Below, in pieces: positions 7,797 through 14,945 of a stretch of DNA of 35,825 bases. Positions within the stretch are counted from its first letter, which is position 1. Each line of letters starts with the position of its first letter. The translations under genes and the position numbers were made by a program. The DNA lies in assembly GCA_947304065.1 (NCBI GenBank), contig CAMZAI010000002.1, positions 1 to 35,825 of the forward strand, written 5' to 3'. This stretch comes from an uncultured Clostridia bacterium. GTDB lineage: Bacteria; Bacillota; Clostridia; Lachnospirales; Lachnospiraceae. The notes beneath the pieces are model-generated. The model did not search any database, was not told the origin of the DNA, and saw nothing but the letters and a program-made list of their open reading frames with translations.

Positions 7797-8438
7797 CTAA
7801 ATCACATAAGAAACCGCAAGTCCGTCCCCGATCGGGAGGATCACGGTTTGAAGCCGTTCATCGTGGGTAATATCGTACAGATAATCCCTCATCCTCATGT
7901 GGATCGTACGGTCTCTGCGTTCTATCGAGAATTTTGACTCGGCAATGCTGCCCTCGAGCAGTACATTGTCGGTGAGAAGCATCCCGCCCGCAGGCAGGAG
8001 CTTTAGGATATCGGGCAGCCACGCGGGATACTGTCCCTTCGCGGCGTCAAGGAAGATCATGTCGAAGGTCCTGCCCTCGGAAACGAGCTTTTTAAGGGTC
8101 TCCCCCGCATCGCCTTCGATAAGCTTTATGCGCTCATGTCCTTCCAGATTTTTCCTGGCATGAACGAGCCTCATCTCAACCTTCTCGAGCGTCGTGATCG
8201 TACAGTCGGCGGGCGCGTACTCATGCATATATAATGTCGAGAAGCCGACCGCAGTTCCGATCTCCAGAACTGCTTTCGGCTTTTGACTGGTCAGCATAAA
8301 CCGCAGATATCTCTGCGTATCGCGTCTGATGATGGGAACGCCTTCGCTCAGGGCCCACTCTTCGAGCTGCCTGAGGTACGCGGGTTCGTCACCGTCGAGC
8401 GATTCCAAATACTTTGTTATATGTTCGTTTACGATCAT
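7797..8438 (-). CDS. trmR: tRNA 5-hydroxyuridine(34) O-methyltransferase, TrmR (YrrM) family
   Basis: A 213-residue class I methyltransferase of the O-methyltransferase family 3. VLEIGTAVGFSTLYMH is the SAM-binding glycine loop, TLEKVE follows as the acidic residue binding the ribose, IFLDAAKGQYPAWL carries the metal/substrate motif and LLTDNVLLEG closes the fold. Bacillus YrrM (TrmR) methylates ho5U34 of tRNA to mo5U34. The neighbour order (RuvX, DUF1292, MltG, TrmR, TrhP) is that of the Bacillus yrr cluster, which supports this assignment over a catechol methyltransferase. The start overlaps the MltG-like stop by four bases (ATGA). Confidence 0.86.
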   Translation of the reverse strand: MIVNEHITKYLESLDGDEPAYLRQLEEWALSEGVPIIRRDTQRYLRFMLTSQKPKAVLEIGTAVGFSTLYMHEYAPADCTITTLEKVEMRLVHARKNLEGHERIKLIEGDAGETLKKLVSEGRTFDMIFLDAAKGQYPAWLPDILKLLPAGGMLLTDNVLLEGSIAESKFSIERRDRTIHMRMRDYLYDITHDERLQTVILPIGDGLAVSYVI

Positions 8439-8884
8439 GGCGTAGATTCCACATCCTCCACCGTCGTCTCGGCGTCAATGGACTGTCCGTAATCCGTGAT
8501 GACCTTCAGGATATCGTCATAGGTCATCGAGGTGTTCAGCACAAAGGTTCCGGGCATGATCTCGTAGTCCTTTAACTTGAGCTTCAGGTAGAAGGAATAC
8601 TTGCTCGTTACAAGCTTCGCATCTTCGAGCTTGCTCGCGATGTTCATCGAGCTCTCGCCTTTTAGTATCGTGACCTTTACGTCTCTTCCGGGCGCCGCTT
8701 CAACGGTCGTATTTCCGAAAAGCTGGTATGCGAAATCATAGCTGTAATTAGCAGCCTTTTTGATGCCGTATACCACCACCGCGTAGAAAATAACCGCGAT
8801 GCCTATCGTCAATATTCCGAGCGCGAAGTTCAGCAGTATGCGTACCGCTTTGTTCGACCCTGACGAAGACTTTGATTTTGCCAT
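8435..8884 (-). CDS. MltG/YceG-like membrane protein lacking the catalytic domain
   Basis: A 149-residue protein with a basic Ser-rich start, one transmembrane helix (about 15-41) and an extracellular part with VKVTILKGESSMNIASKLEDAKLV and FYLKLKLKDYEIMPGTFVLNTSMTYDDILKVI. This matches the LysM-like N-terminal module of MltG, including the start of the YceG region, but the protein stops there. Full MltG proteins are about 340-380 residues and have a catalytic Glu in the missing part. The gene occupies the usual mltG (yrrL) place before trmR. It may bind glycan strands or act as a scaffold without cutting. The ribosome binding site is weak (GGGAAAA). Confidence 0.75.
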   Translation of the reverse strand: MAKSKSSSGSNKAVRILLNFALGILTIGIAVIFYAVVVYGIKKAANYSYDFAYQLFGNTTVEAAPGRDVKVTILKGESSMNIASKLEDAKLVTSKYSFYLKLKLKDYEIMPGTFVLNTSMTYDDILKVITDYGQSIDAETTVEDVESTP

Positions 8885-8912
8885 AGTTTTCCCAGCTTTC
8901 TAAATCTAACGT

Positions 8913-10592
8913 TTATACTTCCATGATCACGGGAAGGATCACGGGGCTTCTGCGCATCCTCTTCCAGAGGTAATCGCTCAGCTCATCCTTAACCCTGTTC
9001 TTTATCCTGCTGTAATCCGTGATATTCCTGCAGTAGCAGTCGTCGAGCGTGCTGTTCACGACATCGGTGAGCTCCTCGATGAGTTCCTCCGACTCTCTCA
9101 TGTAAACGAAGCCTCTCGAAATGATATCGGGACCCGATACAACCTCATGCGTCGCCTGCTCGATCGCCATGACTACCATGATAAGGCCCGCCTCGGAAAG
9201 CATCTGTCTGTCGCGCAGAACGACATTGCCTACGTCGCCGACGCCCAGACCGTCAACCATGAGTCCGCCCACCTGAACATGTCCGGTGATCGCAGCGCGC
9301 TCCTCGTTAAGCGTGAGCACGTCGCCCGAATTCAGAATAAATGCGTTCTCCTTCGGAATACCCATCGCCATCGCGATCTCACGCTGCATCGAAAGATGTC
9401 TGTACTCGCCGTGTACGGGAATGGCGTATTTGGGCTTTGTGAGCGCATAGATCAGCTTGATCTCTTCCTGGCTCGCGTGGCCCGAAACATGTGCGTCCGA
9501 ATAAATGACCTTCGCTCCCTTCTGCGAGAGCTCGTTTATCACCTTCGTGATATTCTTTTCGTTGCCCGGGATGGCCGAAGAACTGAATATTACAACGTCT
9601 CCGGGTTTAAGCGTAACCTTCTTGTGAATGTTCGAGGCGATCCTCGAAAGCGCCGCCATGGCCTCTCCCTGGCTGCCCGTGGTTATGAGCACGAGCTTGT
9701 CGTCCGGGTAGTCCTTCATGGTCTCGATCGGAATGATCGTGGTGTCCTTAGCCTTTACATAGCCGAACTCAACAGCCGTCGATACGACATTGACCATGCT
9801 TCGGCCTTCGATAACGACCTTCCTTCCGAATTTCTCGGCGGAATTGATGATCTGCTGTACGCGGTCGACATTCGACGAGAAGGTCGCCACGATGATCCTG
9901 TTCTGGGCGTTGTCCGCGAAGATCGTATCAAAGGTCTTTCCAACCGTCTTCTCCGACATCGTAAATCCGGGTCTCATCGCGTTCGTCGAATCGCACATGA
10001 GCGCGAGCACGCCCTTCTTGCCGAACTCGGCGAATCTCGCAAGATCGATCGTCTCGCCGTATACCGGAGTGAAATCGACCTTAAAGTCGCCTGTGTGGAT
10101 AACGGTTCCCGCGGGTGAATGGATGGCCAGCGCGCATGCGTCCGCGATGCTGTGGTTCGTCCTGATGAATTCCACCCTGAAGTCGCCGAGGTTGATGTTC
10201 TGGCCGTAAACAACGGTCTTCAGCTTCGCCTTCTTCGGAACCGGATGCTCTTTTAATTTGTTCTCGATAAGGGCAACGGTAAGCCTGGTCGCGTAAACGT
10301 TGACCGGGATCTCGTTCAGCACGTAAGGCAGGGCTCCGATGTGGTCTTCATGTCCGTGCGTGATGACAAAACCCTTAACTTTATCAATATTTTCCTTGAG
10401 GTACGAAACGTCCGGAACCACCAGATCGATGCCCAGCATCTCGTCCTCGGGAAATGCGATACCGCAGTCCACGACTATGATCGAGTCTTCATACTCGAAC
10501 GCCGTGATGTTCATACCTATCTGTTCAAGTCCCCCAAGAGGTATGATCTTAAGGGATGACAAATTCTTTTCTGTTTCTTTTTTCTTACTCAT
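8913..10592 (-). CDS. rnj: Ribonuclease J
   Basis: A 559-residue metallo-beta-lactamase/beta-CASP ribonuclease. The metal site THGHEDHIG (His79, His81, Asp83, His84) is intact. Further signatures are IHTGDFKVDFTP, ALMCDSTNA, TGSQGEAMAALSRIA, SDAHVSGHASQEEI and PVHGEYRHL. RNase J has 5'-3' exonuclease and endonuclease activity in mRNA turnover and rRNA maturation. The length fits RNase J1/J2. A TAGGAG site directly precedes the ATG. Its place between DUF1292 and the MltG-like gene is seen in clostridia but not in Bacillus. Only one rnj copy is visible here, so J1 versus J2 cannot be decided. Confidence 0.95.
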   Translation of the reverse strand: MSKKKETEKNLSSLKIIPLGGLEQIGMNITAFEYEDSIIVVDCGIAFPEDEMLGIDLVVPDVSYLKENIDKVKGFVITHGHEDHIGALPYVLNEIPVNVYATRLTVALIENKLKEHPVPKKAKLKTVVYGQNINLGDFRVEFIRTNHSIADACALAIHSPAGTVIHTGDFKVDFTPVYGETIDLARFAEFGKKGVLALMCDSTNAMRPGFTMSEKTVGKTFDTIFADNAQNRIIVATFSSNVDRVQQIINSAEKFGRKVVIEGRSMVNVVSTAVEFGYVKAKDTTIIPIETMKDYPDDKLVLITTGSQGEAMAALSRIASNIHKKVTLKPGDVVIFSSSAIPGNEKNITKVINELSQKGAKVIYSDAHVSGHASQEEIKLIYALTKPKYAIPVHGEYRHLSMQREIAMAMGIPKENAFILNSGDVLTLNEERAAITGHVQVGGLMVDGLGVGDVGNVVLRDRQMLSEAGLIMVVMAIEQATHEVVSGPDIISRGFVYMRESEELIEELTDVVNSTLDDCYCRNITDYSRIKNRVKDELSDYLWKRMRRSPVILPVIMEV

Positions 10593-10633
10593 ATTCTCCT
10601 AAATAATAATTCGCCGGATGCGGCTTACTTCCT

Positions 10634-10909
10634 TTATTCGTCCTCTTCGGGGACCAGATCCACTTCCCCGTCCAGAAGTTCTTCAAGAAGCCCCGCTACG
10701 GCTTCGATCTCTTTTTCATCTTCTACAAATTCGTATGTAAGGTCTTTGTCGGAATTCTTTGCAACCTGCTTCATGATGTAGGCCATGGCCTCATCGTCAT
10801 CCTCGCTCTCGGTCACCAGCAGGTAATTGGTGCCGTTCAGCTTTGCTTCTTCAATAACGAAGAACTCGACCTTCTCTCCGTTCTCTCCGGTAAAAAGTAT
10901 CTTCTCCAT
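10634..10909 (-). CDS. DUF1292 family protein (YrzB-like)
   Basis: A small acidic protein, about 91 residues from ATG at 10909, starting MEKILFTGENGEKVEFFVIE and ending in an acidic tail (VDLVPEEDE). This is the DUF1292 family, commonly linked to ruvX and ireB in Firmicutes; its function is unknown. The ATG at 10909 follows AAGGAG by 11 bases and matches the usual family start. An in-frame GTG at 10942 would overlap the ruvX stop (GTGA) but lacks a ribosome binding site and adds an untypical 11-residue leader. Confidence 0.85.
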   Translation of the reverse strand: MEKILFTGENGEKVEFFVIEEAKLNGTNYLLVTESEDDDEAMAYIMKQVAKNSDKDLTYEFVEDEKEIEAVAGLLEELLDGEVDLVPEEDE

Positions 10910-10938
10910 CTGTGTCAGTGCTCCTTCCAATGTGCAGG

Positions 10939-11376
10939 TCACGCCTGTTCACGCAGTCCGGGGTTTGCGTCAAGGTAATTCTGAAGTATCAGGGACGCCG
11001 CGAGCTTATCGACCACCTGTGCCTTCTCGGTGTAGTCAAGACCTGCCTCGTCAAGTACTCTGTGCGCCTCCACCGTGGTCAGGCGCTCATCCCACATGAG
11101 AGTCTCGAGTCCGGTACGTCTCTTTACATCTTCGGCAAAGGCTCTGCAGGCAGCCGCACGCTCACCCTCGCTTCCGTCGAGACGCTTCGGGAGCCCGACG
11201 ACTATCCTCTGTGCGCCGTACTCCTGGCATATCTCCTCTATGCGCGCAAAAGTCTGGCGAAGCTTATTCTCATGCTTTCGCCGTATGGTCTCCAAAGGCT
11301 GCGCGGTAATGAGCAGCTCGTCGCTTACGGCCACGCCGCACGTCATGGCTCCGAAATCAAGTCCGATAATACGCAT
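10939..11376 (-). CDS. ruvX: Putative pre-16S rRNA nuclease / Holliday junction resolvase-like RuvX (YqgF)
   Basis: A 145-residue RNase H-fold protein. It starts MRIIGLDFGAMTCGVAVSD with the first catalytic Asp, has VVGLPKRLDGSEGERA in the middle and WDERLTTVEAHRVLDEAG with later active-site residues. YqgF proteins are assigned to 16S rRNA 5'-end processing. The AGAGGAAA site precedes the ATG. The gene is second in the ireB-ruvX-DUF1292 set, the normal order for Firmicutes. Confidence 0.93.
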   Translation of the reverse strand: MRIIGLDFGAMTCGVAVSDELLITAQPLETIRRKHENKLRQTFARIEEICQEYGAQRIVVGLPKRLDGSEGERAAACRAFAEDVKRRTGLETLMWDERLTTVEAHRVLDEAGLDYTEKAQVVDKLAASLILQNYLDANPGLREQA

Positions 11377-11390
11377 GCAATTTCCTCTGA

Positions 11391-11663
11391 TCAGTTATTC
11401 TGTACGTCGAAATGTGTACGAATGTACTCACGGAGCAGCTCCTCGATGATCTCATCGCGCTCAACGCGCATGATCTGGCTGCGGGCTCCGTTATGATTCG
11501 TGATATAGGTGGGATCTCCCGACATGATGTATCCCACGATCTGGCTAACAGGATTATAGCCCTTCTCGGTCAATGCGACATAGACGCTGTCGATCGTGTC
11601 CTTAACGATCAGGTTCGCGTCGTTCTGGATCTTAAAATACTGTGTGTTTGAATTTCCCTGCAT
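11391..11663 (-). CDS. ireB: IreB family regulatory phosphoprotein (DUF965/UPF0297)
   Basis: About 90 residues. MQGNSNTQYFKIQ followed by VYVALTEKGYNPVSQIVGYIMSGDPTYITNHNGAR and ERDEIIEELLREYI is the IreB/YrzL signature. In Enterococcus IreB is a Ser/Thr kinase substrate affecting cephalosporin resistance. The ATG at 11663 has GGAAGG eight bases upstream and gives the family's normal start; an in-frame ATG at 11723 would overlap the mtaB end and add 20 residues not seen in the family. The Thr-rich N-terminus that is phosphorylated in Enterococcus is shorter here. Confidence 0.88.
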   Translation of the reverse strand: MQGNSNTQYFKIQNDANLIVKDTIDSVYVALTEKGYNPVSQIVGYIMSGDPTYITNHNGARSQIMRVERDEIIEELLREYIRTHFDVQNN

Positions 11664-11719
11664 TATATATACCTTCCTTCCGGCCTTTCCGGCCAAAAAC
11701 CTTATCAATTCATTATATC

Positions 11720-13210
11720 TCACAAAATGGCTTTTTTCAATCCCAAAAGATATTCTCCGTTCAGGAACCCTCGCGTGCAGACCGTGACAAAACGGTTGAC
11801 CGGATCTTCGTCAAACTCATCGCACGGTACGGCAACGCTCACATATCTCGCGGTAAGGCCGGTGTAATAGTCCTTTCCTTCGATACTCTGAACACTCTCG
11901 ACCAAGATCGTCTCGTCACGGTCGGCAAAGATCTCCATGAAATCATGATGGTTCTTCCTGTCGATAACGGCAAGCGTCTCGCTTCTTTCGTGCTTTTCCG
12001 CCTCGGTCAGCTGGCCTTCCATGCGGTCCGCAACAGTGCCGCGGCGGCGTGAATACTTGAAAATATGCATCTTTGCGAAGTTTACCTTCTCCAGAAAAGC
12101 CTTTGAAGTCTCAAACTCTTCCACAGTCTCGCCGGGGAAGCCTACGATGACGTCCGTATTGATCGACGGATCGTCAAATACTTCTCGCAGCAGCTCAACC
12201 TTCTCATAAAACTCTGCCGTGTCGTAATGCCTGTTCATTCGCTTTAAAACGCTGTCGCACCCGCTCTGAAGGGACAGATGGAAATACGGACAGAATTTCG
12301 GCTCGGCCGCAAGCGCTTCGGCAAACTCCCTGCAGACAATGCGAGGCTCGAGAGATCCGAGCCGGATGCGCTCGATACCGTCGATCTTCGCTATCTGCCT
12401 GATCAGCTCGAGAAGCGGTGTGAAGTTAAACATAACATTGTCGTCATCCGCTGCTTTTGTCCCGTTCTGCGCCGTGGCCTTCTCATAATTCTCAAAACCG
12501 TAAGACGATACGTGGATACCGGTGACCACTACTTCCTTAAAACCTTTTTCGGCGAGGCCTCTTACCTCTTCGAGCACGCTCTCTGGCGTACGCGATCTCA
12601 CGCGTCCCCTCGCGTACGGGATGATGCAGTATGTACAGAACTGGTTGCAGCCGTCCTCGATCTTCACAAAGGCTCTCACGCGCTCATCGCACGAATCGAT
12701 CTTCATGTCCTCGTAGCAGTGCTCGTCCTTCATGGAGGTCACATACAGATTCGAGGGACTCCCGGGCTCCGCATCGGCGCTCATCTCCCGATGCGCCGGT
12801 TCCTCCGTCCGGTCTTTTTCCAAATACTCAGCTATCATCGCGATCAGCTCGCTCTTATGCGAATTGCCCGCGACTATGTCCGCCACGCCGCTGTCGATCA
12901 GCTCCTGCGCTCCGATCTGCGCATAGCAGCCCGTAGCCGCAACGATCGCGCCCGGATTGTTCTGGCGCGCCCTGCGCAGCATCTGTCTCGACTTGCGGTC
13001 GGCAATGTTCGTGACCGAGCATGTATTGATCACGAAAATATCCGCTCCGCCGTCAATCCCCTTGCAGGCACCGTCAAAATCAACGATCTCGGCGCCGGCT
13101 TCTTCGAACTGTCTGCGGATCGAATCCGTTTCGTATGAATTGACCTTGCATCCCAAAGACAGCAAAGCCACTTTTGTACCGTGAAATACGGGCTTGTCAG
13201 AATATTTCAC
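11720..13210 (-). CDS. mtaB: tRNA t6A37 methylthiotransferase MtaB
   Basis: A 496-residue radical-SAM methylthiotransferase (YqeV family) that converts t6A37 to ms2t6A37 in tRNA. The N-terminal Fe-S domain has Cys21 (SLGCKVN), Cys64 (NTCSVTN) and Cys95 (TGCYAQ). The radical-SAM cluster is Cys188, Cys192 and Cys195 in CNQFCTYC. LQSGCDSVLKRMNR and VGFPGETVEEF follow, then a C-terminal TRAM-like segment. It is about 50 residues longer than usual, with an acidic insert near residues 132-170. GTG is the start, with AAAGGA six bases upstream. It is the first gene of the operon running to the SNF2 helicase; in many Firmicutes it follows rsmE, but here thiI, nifZ and an HPr-like gene lie between. Confidence 0.93.
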   Translation of the reverse strand: MKYSDKPVFHGTKVALLSLGCKVNSYETDSIRRQFEEAGAEIVDFDGACKGIDGGADIFVINTCSVTNIADRKSRQMLRRARQNNPGAIVAATGCYAQIGAQELIDSGVADIVAGNSHKSELIAMIAEYLEKDRTEEPAHREMSADAEPGSPSNLYVTSMKDEHCYEDMKIDSCDERVRAFVKIEDGCNQFCTYCIIPYARGRVRSRTPESVLEEVRGLAEKGFKEVVVTGIHVSSYGFENYEKATAQNGTKAADDDNVMFNFTPLLELIRQIAKIDGIERIRLGSLEPRIVCREFAEALAAEPKFCPYFHLSLQSGCDSVLKRMNRHYDTAEFYEKVELLREVFDDPSINTDVIVGFPGETVEEFETSKAFLEKVNFAKMHIFKYSRRRGTVADRMEGQLTEAEKHERSETLAVIDRKNHHDFMEIFADRDETILVESVQSIEGKDYYTGLTARYVSVAVPCDEFDEDPVNRFVTVCTRGFLNGEYLLGLKKAIL

Positions 13211-13227
13211 AAATTATCCTTTCTGTT

Positions 13228-13246
13228 ATTGTGCATGTTGCACAAT
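13228..13246. promoter_or_regulatory. Perfect 19-bp palindrome in the mtaB leader
   Basis: ATTGTGCA and TGCACAAT are perfect 8-base arms around TGT. The site lies about 18 bases before the mtaB start codon and close to a tentative transcription start. It could be a repressor operator or, in RNA, a hairpin next to the ribosome binding site. No known regulator motif is recognised. Confidence 0.5.
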
Positions 13247-13250
13247 TCGC

Positions 13251-13278
13251 ATTCTCTAAAACTCTGTTTTGCATCCAA
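13251..13278 (-). promoter_or_regulatory. Tentative mtaB operon promoter
   Basis: On the minus strand TTGGAT (13273-13278) is followed after 16 bases by GAGAAT (13251-13256). Both boxes are imperfect. The predicted start falls inside the palindrome at 13228-13246. Confidence 0.25.
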
Positions 13279-13330
13279 AATTCTTTTTAGCGGAAATATT
13301 GAGCTCTTTAAAGTTTATGAACTCTGCATA

Positions 13331-13358
13331 TTGACTATTTCTTCACTAAATGTATAAT
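13331..13358 (+). promoter_or_regulatory. Sigma-A promoter of the HPr-like gene
   Basis: TTGACT (13331-13336), a 16-base spacer and a perfect TATAAT (13353-13358). The predicted start near 13365 gives a leader of about 37 bases before the ATG at 13402. Confidence 0.75.
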
Positions 13359-13401
13359 ATTATCGTAATCAATAAAACACAGATAGAAAAGGAGAAGGCA
13401 A

Positions 13402-13635
13402 ATGAAGACAGTTAAAGTTAGCTTAAATTCAATTGATGCAGTTAAGTCATTCGTTAATGTTGTTACAAAGTATGACTCGGATTTCGATCTTGTTTCCGGA
13501 AGATATGTTATAGACGCTAAGTCGATCATGGGTATCTTCTCACTGGATCTGTCCAAGCCCATCGACCTCAACATTCATGCTGAGAACAATGCCGACGGCA
13601 TTCTCGAAGAGCTTAAGCCTTACATCATCGGCTGA
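13402..13635 (+). CDS. HPr-like protein without the active-site histidine (Crh-like)
   Basis: A 77-residue protein with the HPr fold. Residues 38-48, DAKSIMGIFSL, correspond to the regulatory KSIMGVMSL loop of HPr, with Ser41 in the place of Ser46. The segment where HPr has the GLHARP phosphohistidine motif reads NSIDAVKS, with no histidine. It cannot act as a normal PTS phosphocarrier. Bacillus Crh also lacks His15 and keeps Ser46, acting with CcpA in catabolite repression. The role here is inferred. It is monocistronic, with a good promoter, an AAGGAG site and a terminator, and sits alone on the plus strand between two minus-strand operons. Confidence 0.85.
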   Translation: MKTVKVSLNSIDAVKSFVNVVTKYDSDFDLVSGRYVIDAKSIMGIFSLDLSKPIDLNIHAENNADGILEELKPYIIG

Positions 13636-13687
13636 TAAGCACAGCCACACAAGCGAAGCCTGCGGGCTTCATTCACTTAAAGATTTC

Positions 13688-13720
13688 AGCGGGTCGCTTA
13701 CATGCGGCCCGCTTTAATTC
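13688..13720 (+). terminator. Terminator after the HPr-like gene, possibly shared with thiI
   Basis: AGCGGGTCGC (13688-13697) pairs with GCGGCCCGCT (13704-13713) with one G-T position; TTAATTCTCTT follows. A shorter GAAGCC/GGCTTC hairpin lies just before it. thiI ends at 13723 on the other strand, so this hairpin may terminate both convergent transcripts. Confidence 0.65.
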
Positions 13721-13722
13721 TC

Positions 13723-14904
13723 TTATCCTATGTTGATCACTTCTACGGTTCTGATCGCTTCTTCGACCAGAGCTTCGATCGTACCCTCAAGCTTCTTTTC
13801 CGAGCGCTCTATCACGCCGATGATAGGCTTTGTCACGGGATGCTTCGCCACAAATATCGTGCAGCAGTCCTCGTAAGGCTCGATCGAGGTCTCATAAGTG
13901 TTTATCCTGAGCGCGATATCCACGATGTCCTGCTTGTCAAACGCGATGAGCGGTCTGTAAACGGGAAGGCTGCAGACGGCGTTCGTAGCCGCAAGACTCT
14001 GCATGGTCTGGCTCGCAACCTGTCCGATGCTTTCGCCGGTAACCAGTCCGAGCGACTTGCACTCCTTTGCGAAATGCTCCGCGATCCTCATCATATAACG
14101 TCTCATGATGATCGTAAGCTCATCTCTCGGGCACTTGTCGATGATCGCCAGCTGGACGTCGGTGAAATTAACAACATGAAGTCTGATGGGACCCGTGTAT
14201 ACACTGATCAGCTTCGCAAGATCGACGACCTTCTGCTTTGCCTGCTCGCTCGTATAAGGCGGAGCGTGGAAATAAGTCGCGTCTATCGCAACTCCGCGCT
14301 TTGCGATCATGTATCCCGCAACGGGACTGTCGATACCGCCCGAAAGAAGCAGCATCGCGCGTCCGTTCGCGCCTACGGGCATTCCGCCGGGTCCGGGGAT
14401 GGTCTGTGTAAATACATAGGCGTTGGTACGGATCTCAACCTGAACCTTCACATCGGGGTCGTGAACGTCAACCGTAAGCTCAGGGAAACGCTCGAGCAGG
14501 TATCCGCCCATGTTCGAGCAGATCTCGGGAGACTGGATCGGATATTTCTTGTCAGCGCGGCGCGCCTCAACCTTGAACGAGAATTTCCTCTCGGGATATA
14601 CAGCCTCGATAAAGTCGCCGACCTTCTGAGTAAGATTATCCCATGATGCGTCCTCGATGACTGCCGCGGGGCAGATCGCCCATACTCCGAAGATCGTCCT
14701 GATCGCGGCGATCGCCTCGTCGAAATCGTACTCTTCGGGGCAGGAAACGAATATCCTTCCCTGCTCTCTCACACAGGTAAAGCCGTCCGCTACGGCCTTA
14801 AGACGCTCTCTTACCTTATCGCAGAGCGCGTCCTCGAACACATATCTGTTCTGTCCTTTAATGCCTATCTCTGCGTATTTGATGAGCAAAGCTCTGTAGA
14901 TCAT
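13723..14904 (-). CDS. thiI: tRNA 4-thiouridine synthetase ThiI (rhodanese-less)
   Basis: A 393-residue protein. It has an N-terminal ferredoxin-like domain and THUMP domain (to about residue 165), then a PP-loop ATPase with LLLSGGIDSPVAGYM (SGGIDS at 188-193) that adenylates U8 of tRNA. The C-terminal rhodanese domain of the E. coli enzyme is absent, as is normal in Firmicutes, where a dedicated cysteine desulfurase delivers sulfur directly; that gene lies next upstream. Cys and ESIGQVASQTMQSL segments of the ATPase half are present. It is the last gene of the long hrcA operon. Involvement in thiamine thiazole synthesis is less likely without the rhodanese domain. Confidence 0.94.
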   Translation of the reverse strand: MIYRALLIKYAEIGIKGQNRYVFEDALCDKVRERLKAVADGFTCVREQGRIFVSCPEEYDFDEAIAAIRTIFGVWAICPAAVIEDASWDNLTQKVGDFIEAVYPERKFSFKVEARRADKKYPIQSPEICSNMGGYLLERFPELTVDVHDPDVKVQVEIRTNAYVFTQTIPGPGGMPVGANGRAMLLLSGGIDSPVAGYMIAKRGVAIDATYFHAPPYTSEQAKQKVVDLAKLISVYTGPIRLHVVNFTDVQLAIIDKCPRDELTIIMRRYMMRIAEHFAKECKSLGLVTGESIGQVASQTMQSLAATNAVCSLPVYRPLIAFDKQDIVDIALRINTYETSIEPYEDCCTIFVAKHPVTKPIIGVIERSEKKLEGTIEALVEEAIRTVEVINIG

Positions 14905-14945
14905 TTAAAACCTCCGTATTATCTGAATAGCAATAATATTCTCTT

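Noticed and set aside
9147..10118. Long open frame on the plus strand opposite RNase J
   Set aside because: It is a shadow of the highly conserved RNase J coding sequence; Arg/Leu-rich with no domain or ribosome binding site.
13402..13635. Functional PTS phosphocarrier HPr
   Set aside because: There is no histidine at or near the phosphorylation position.
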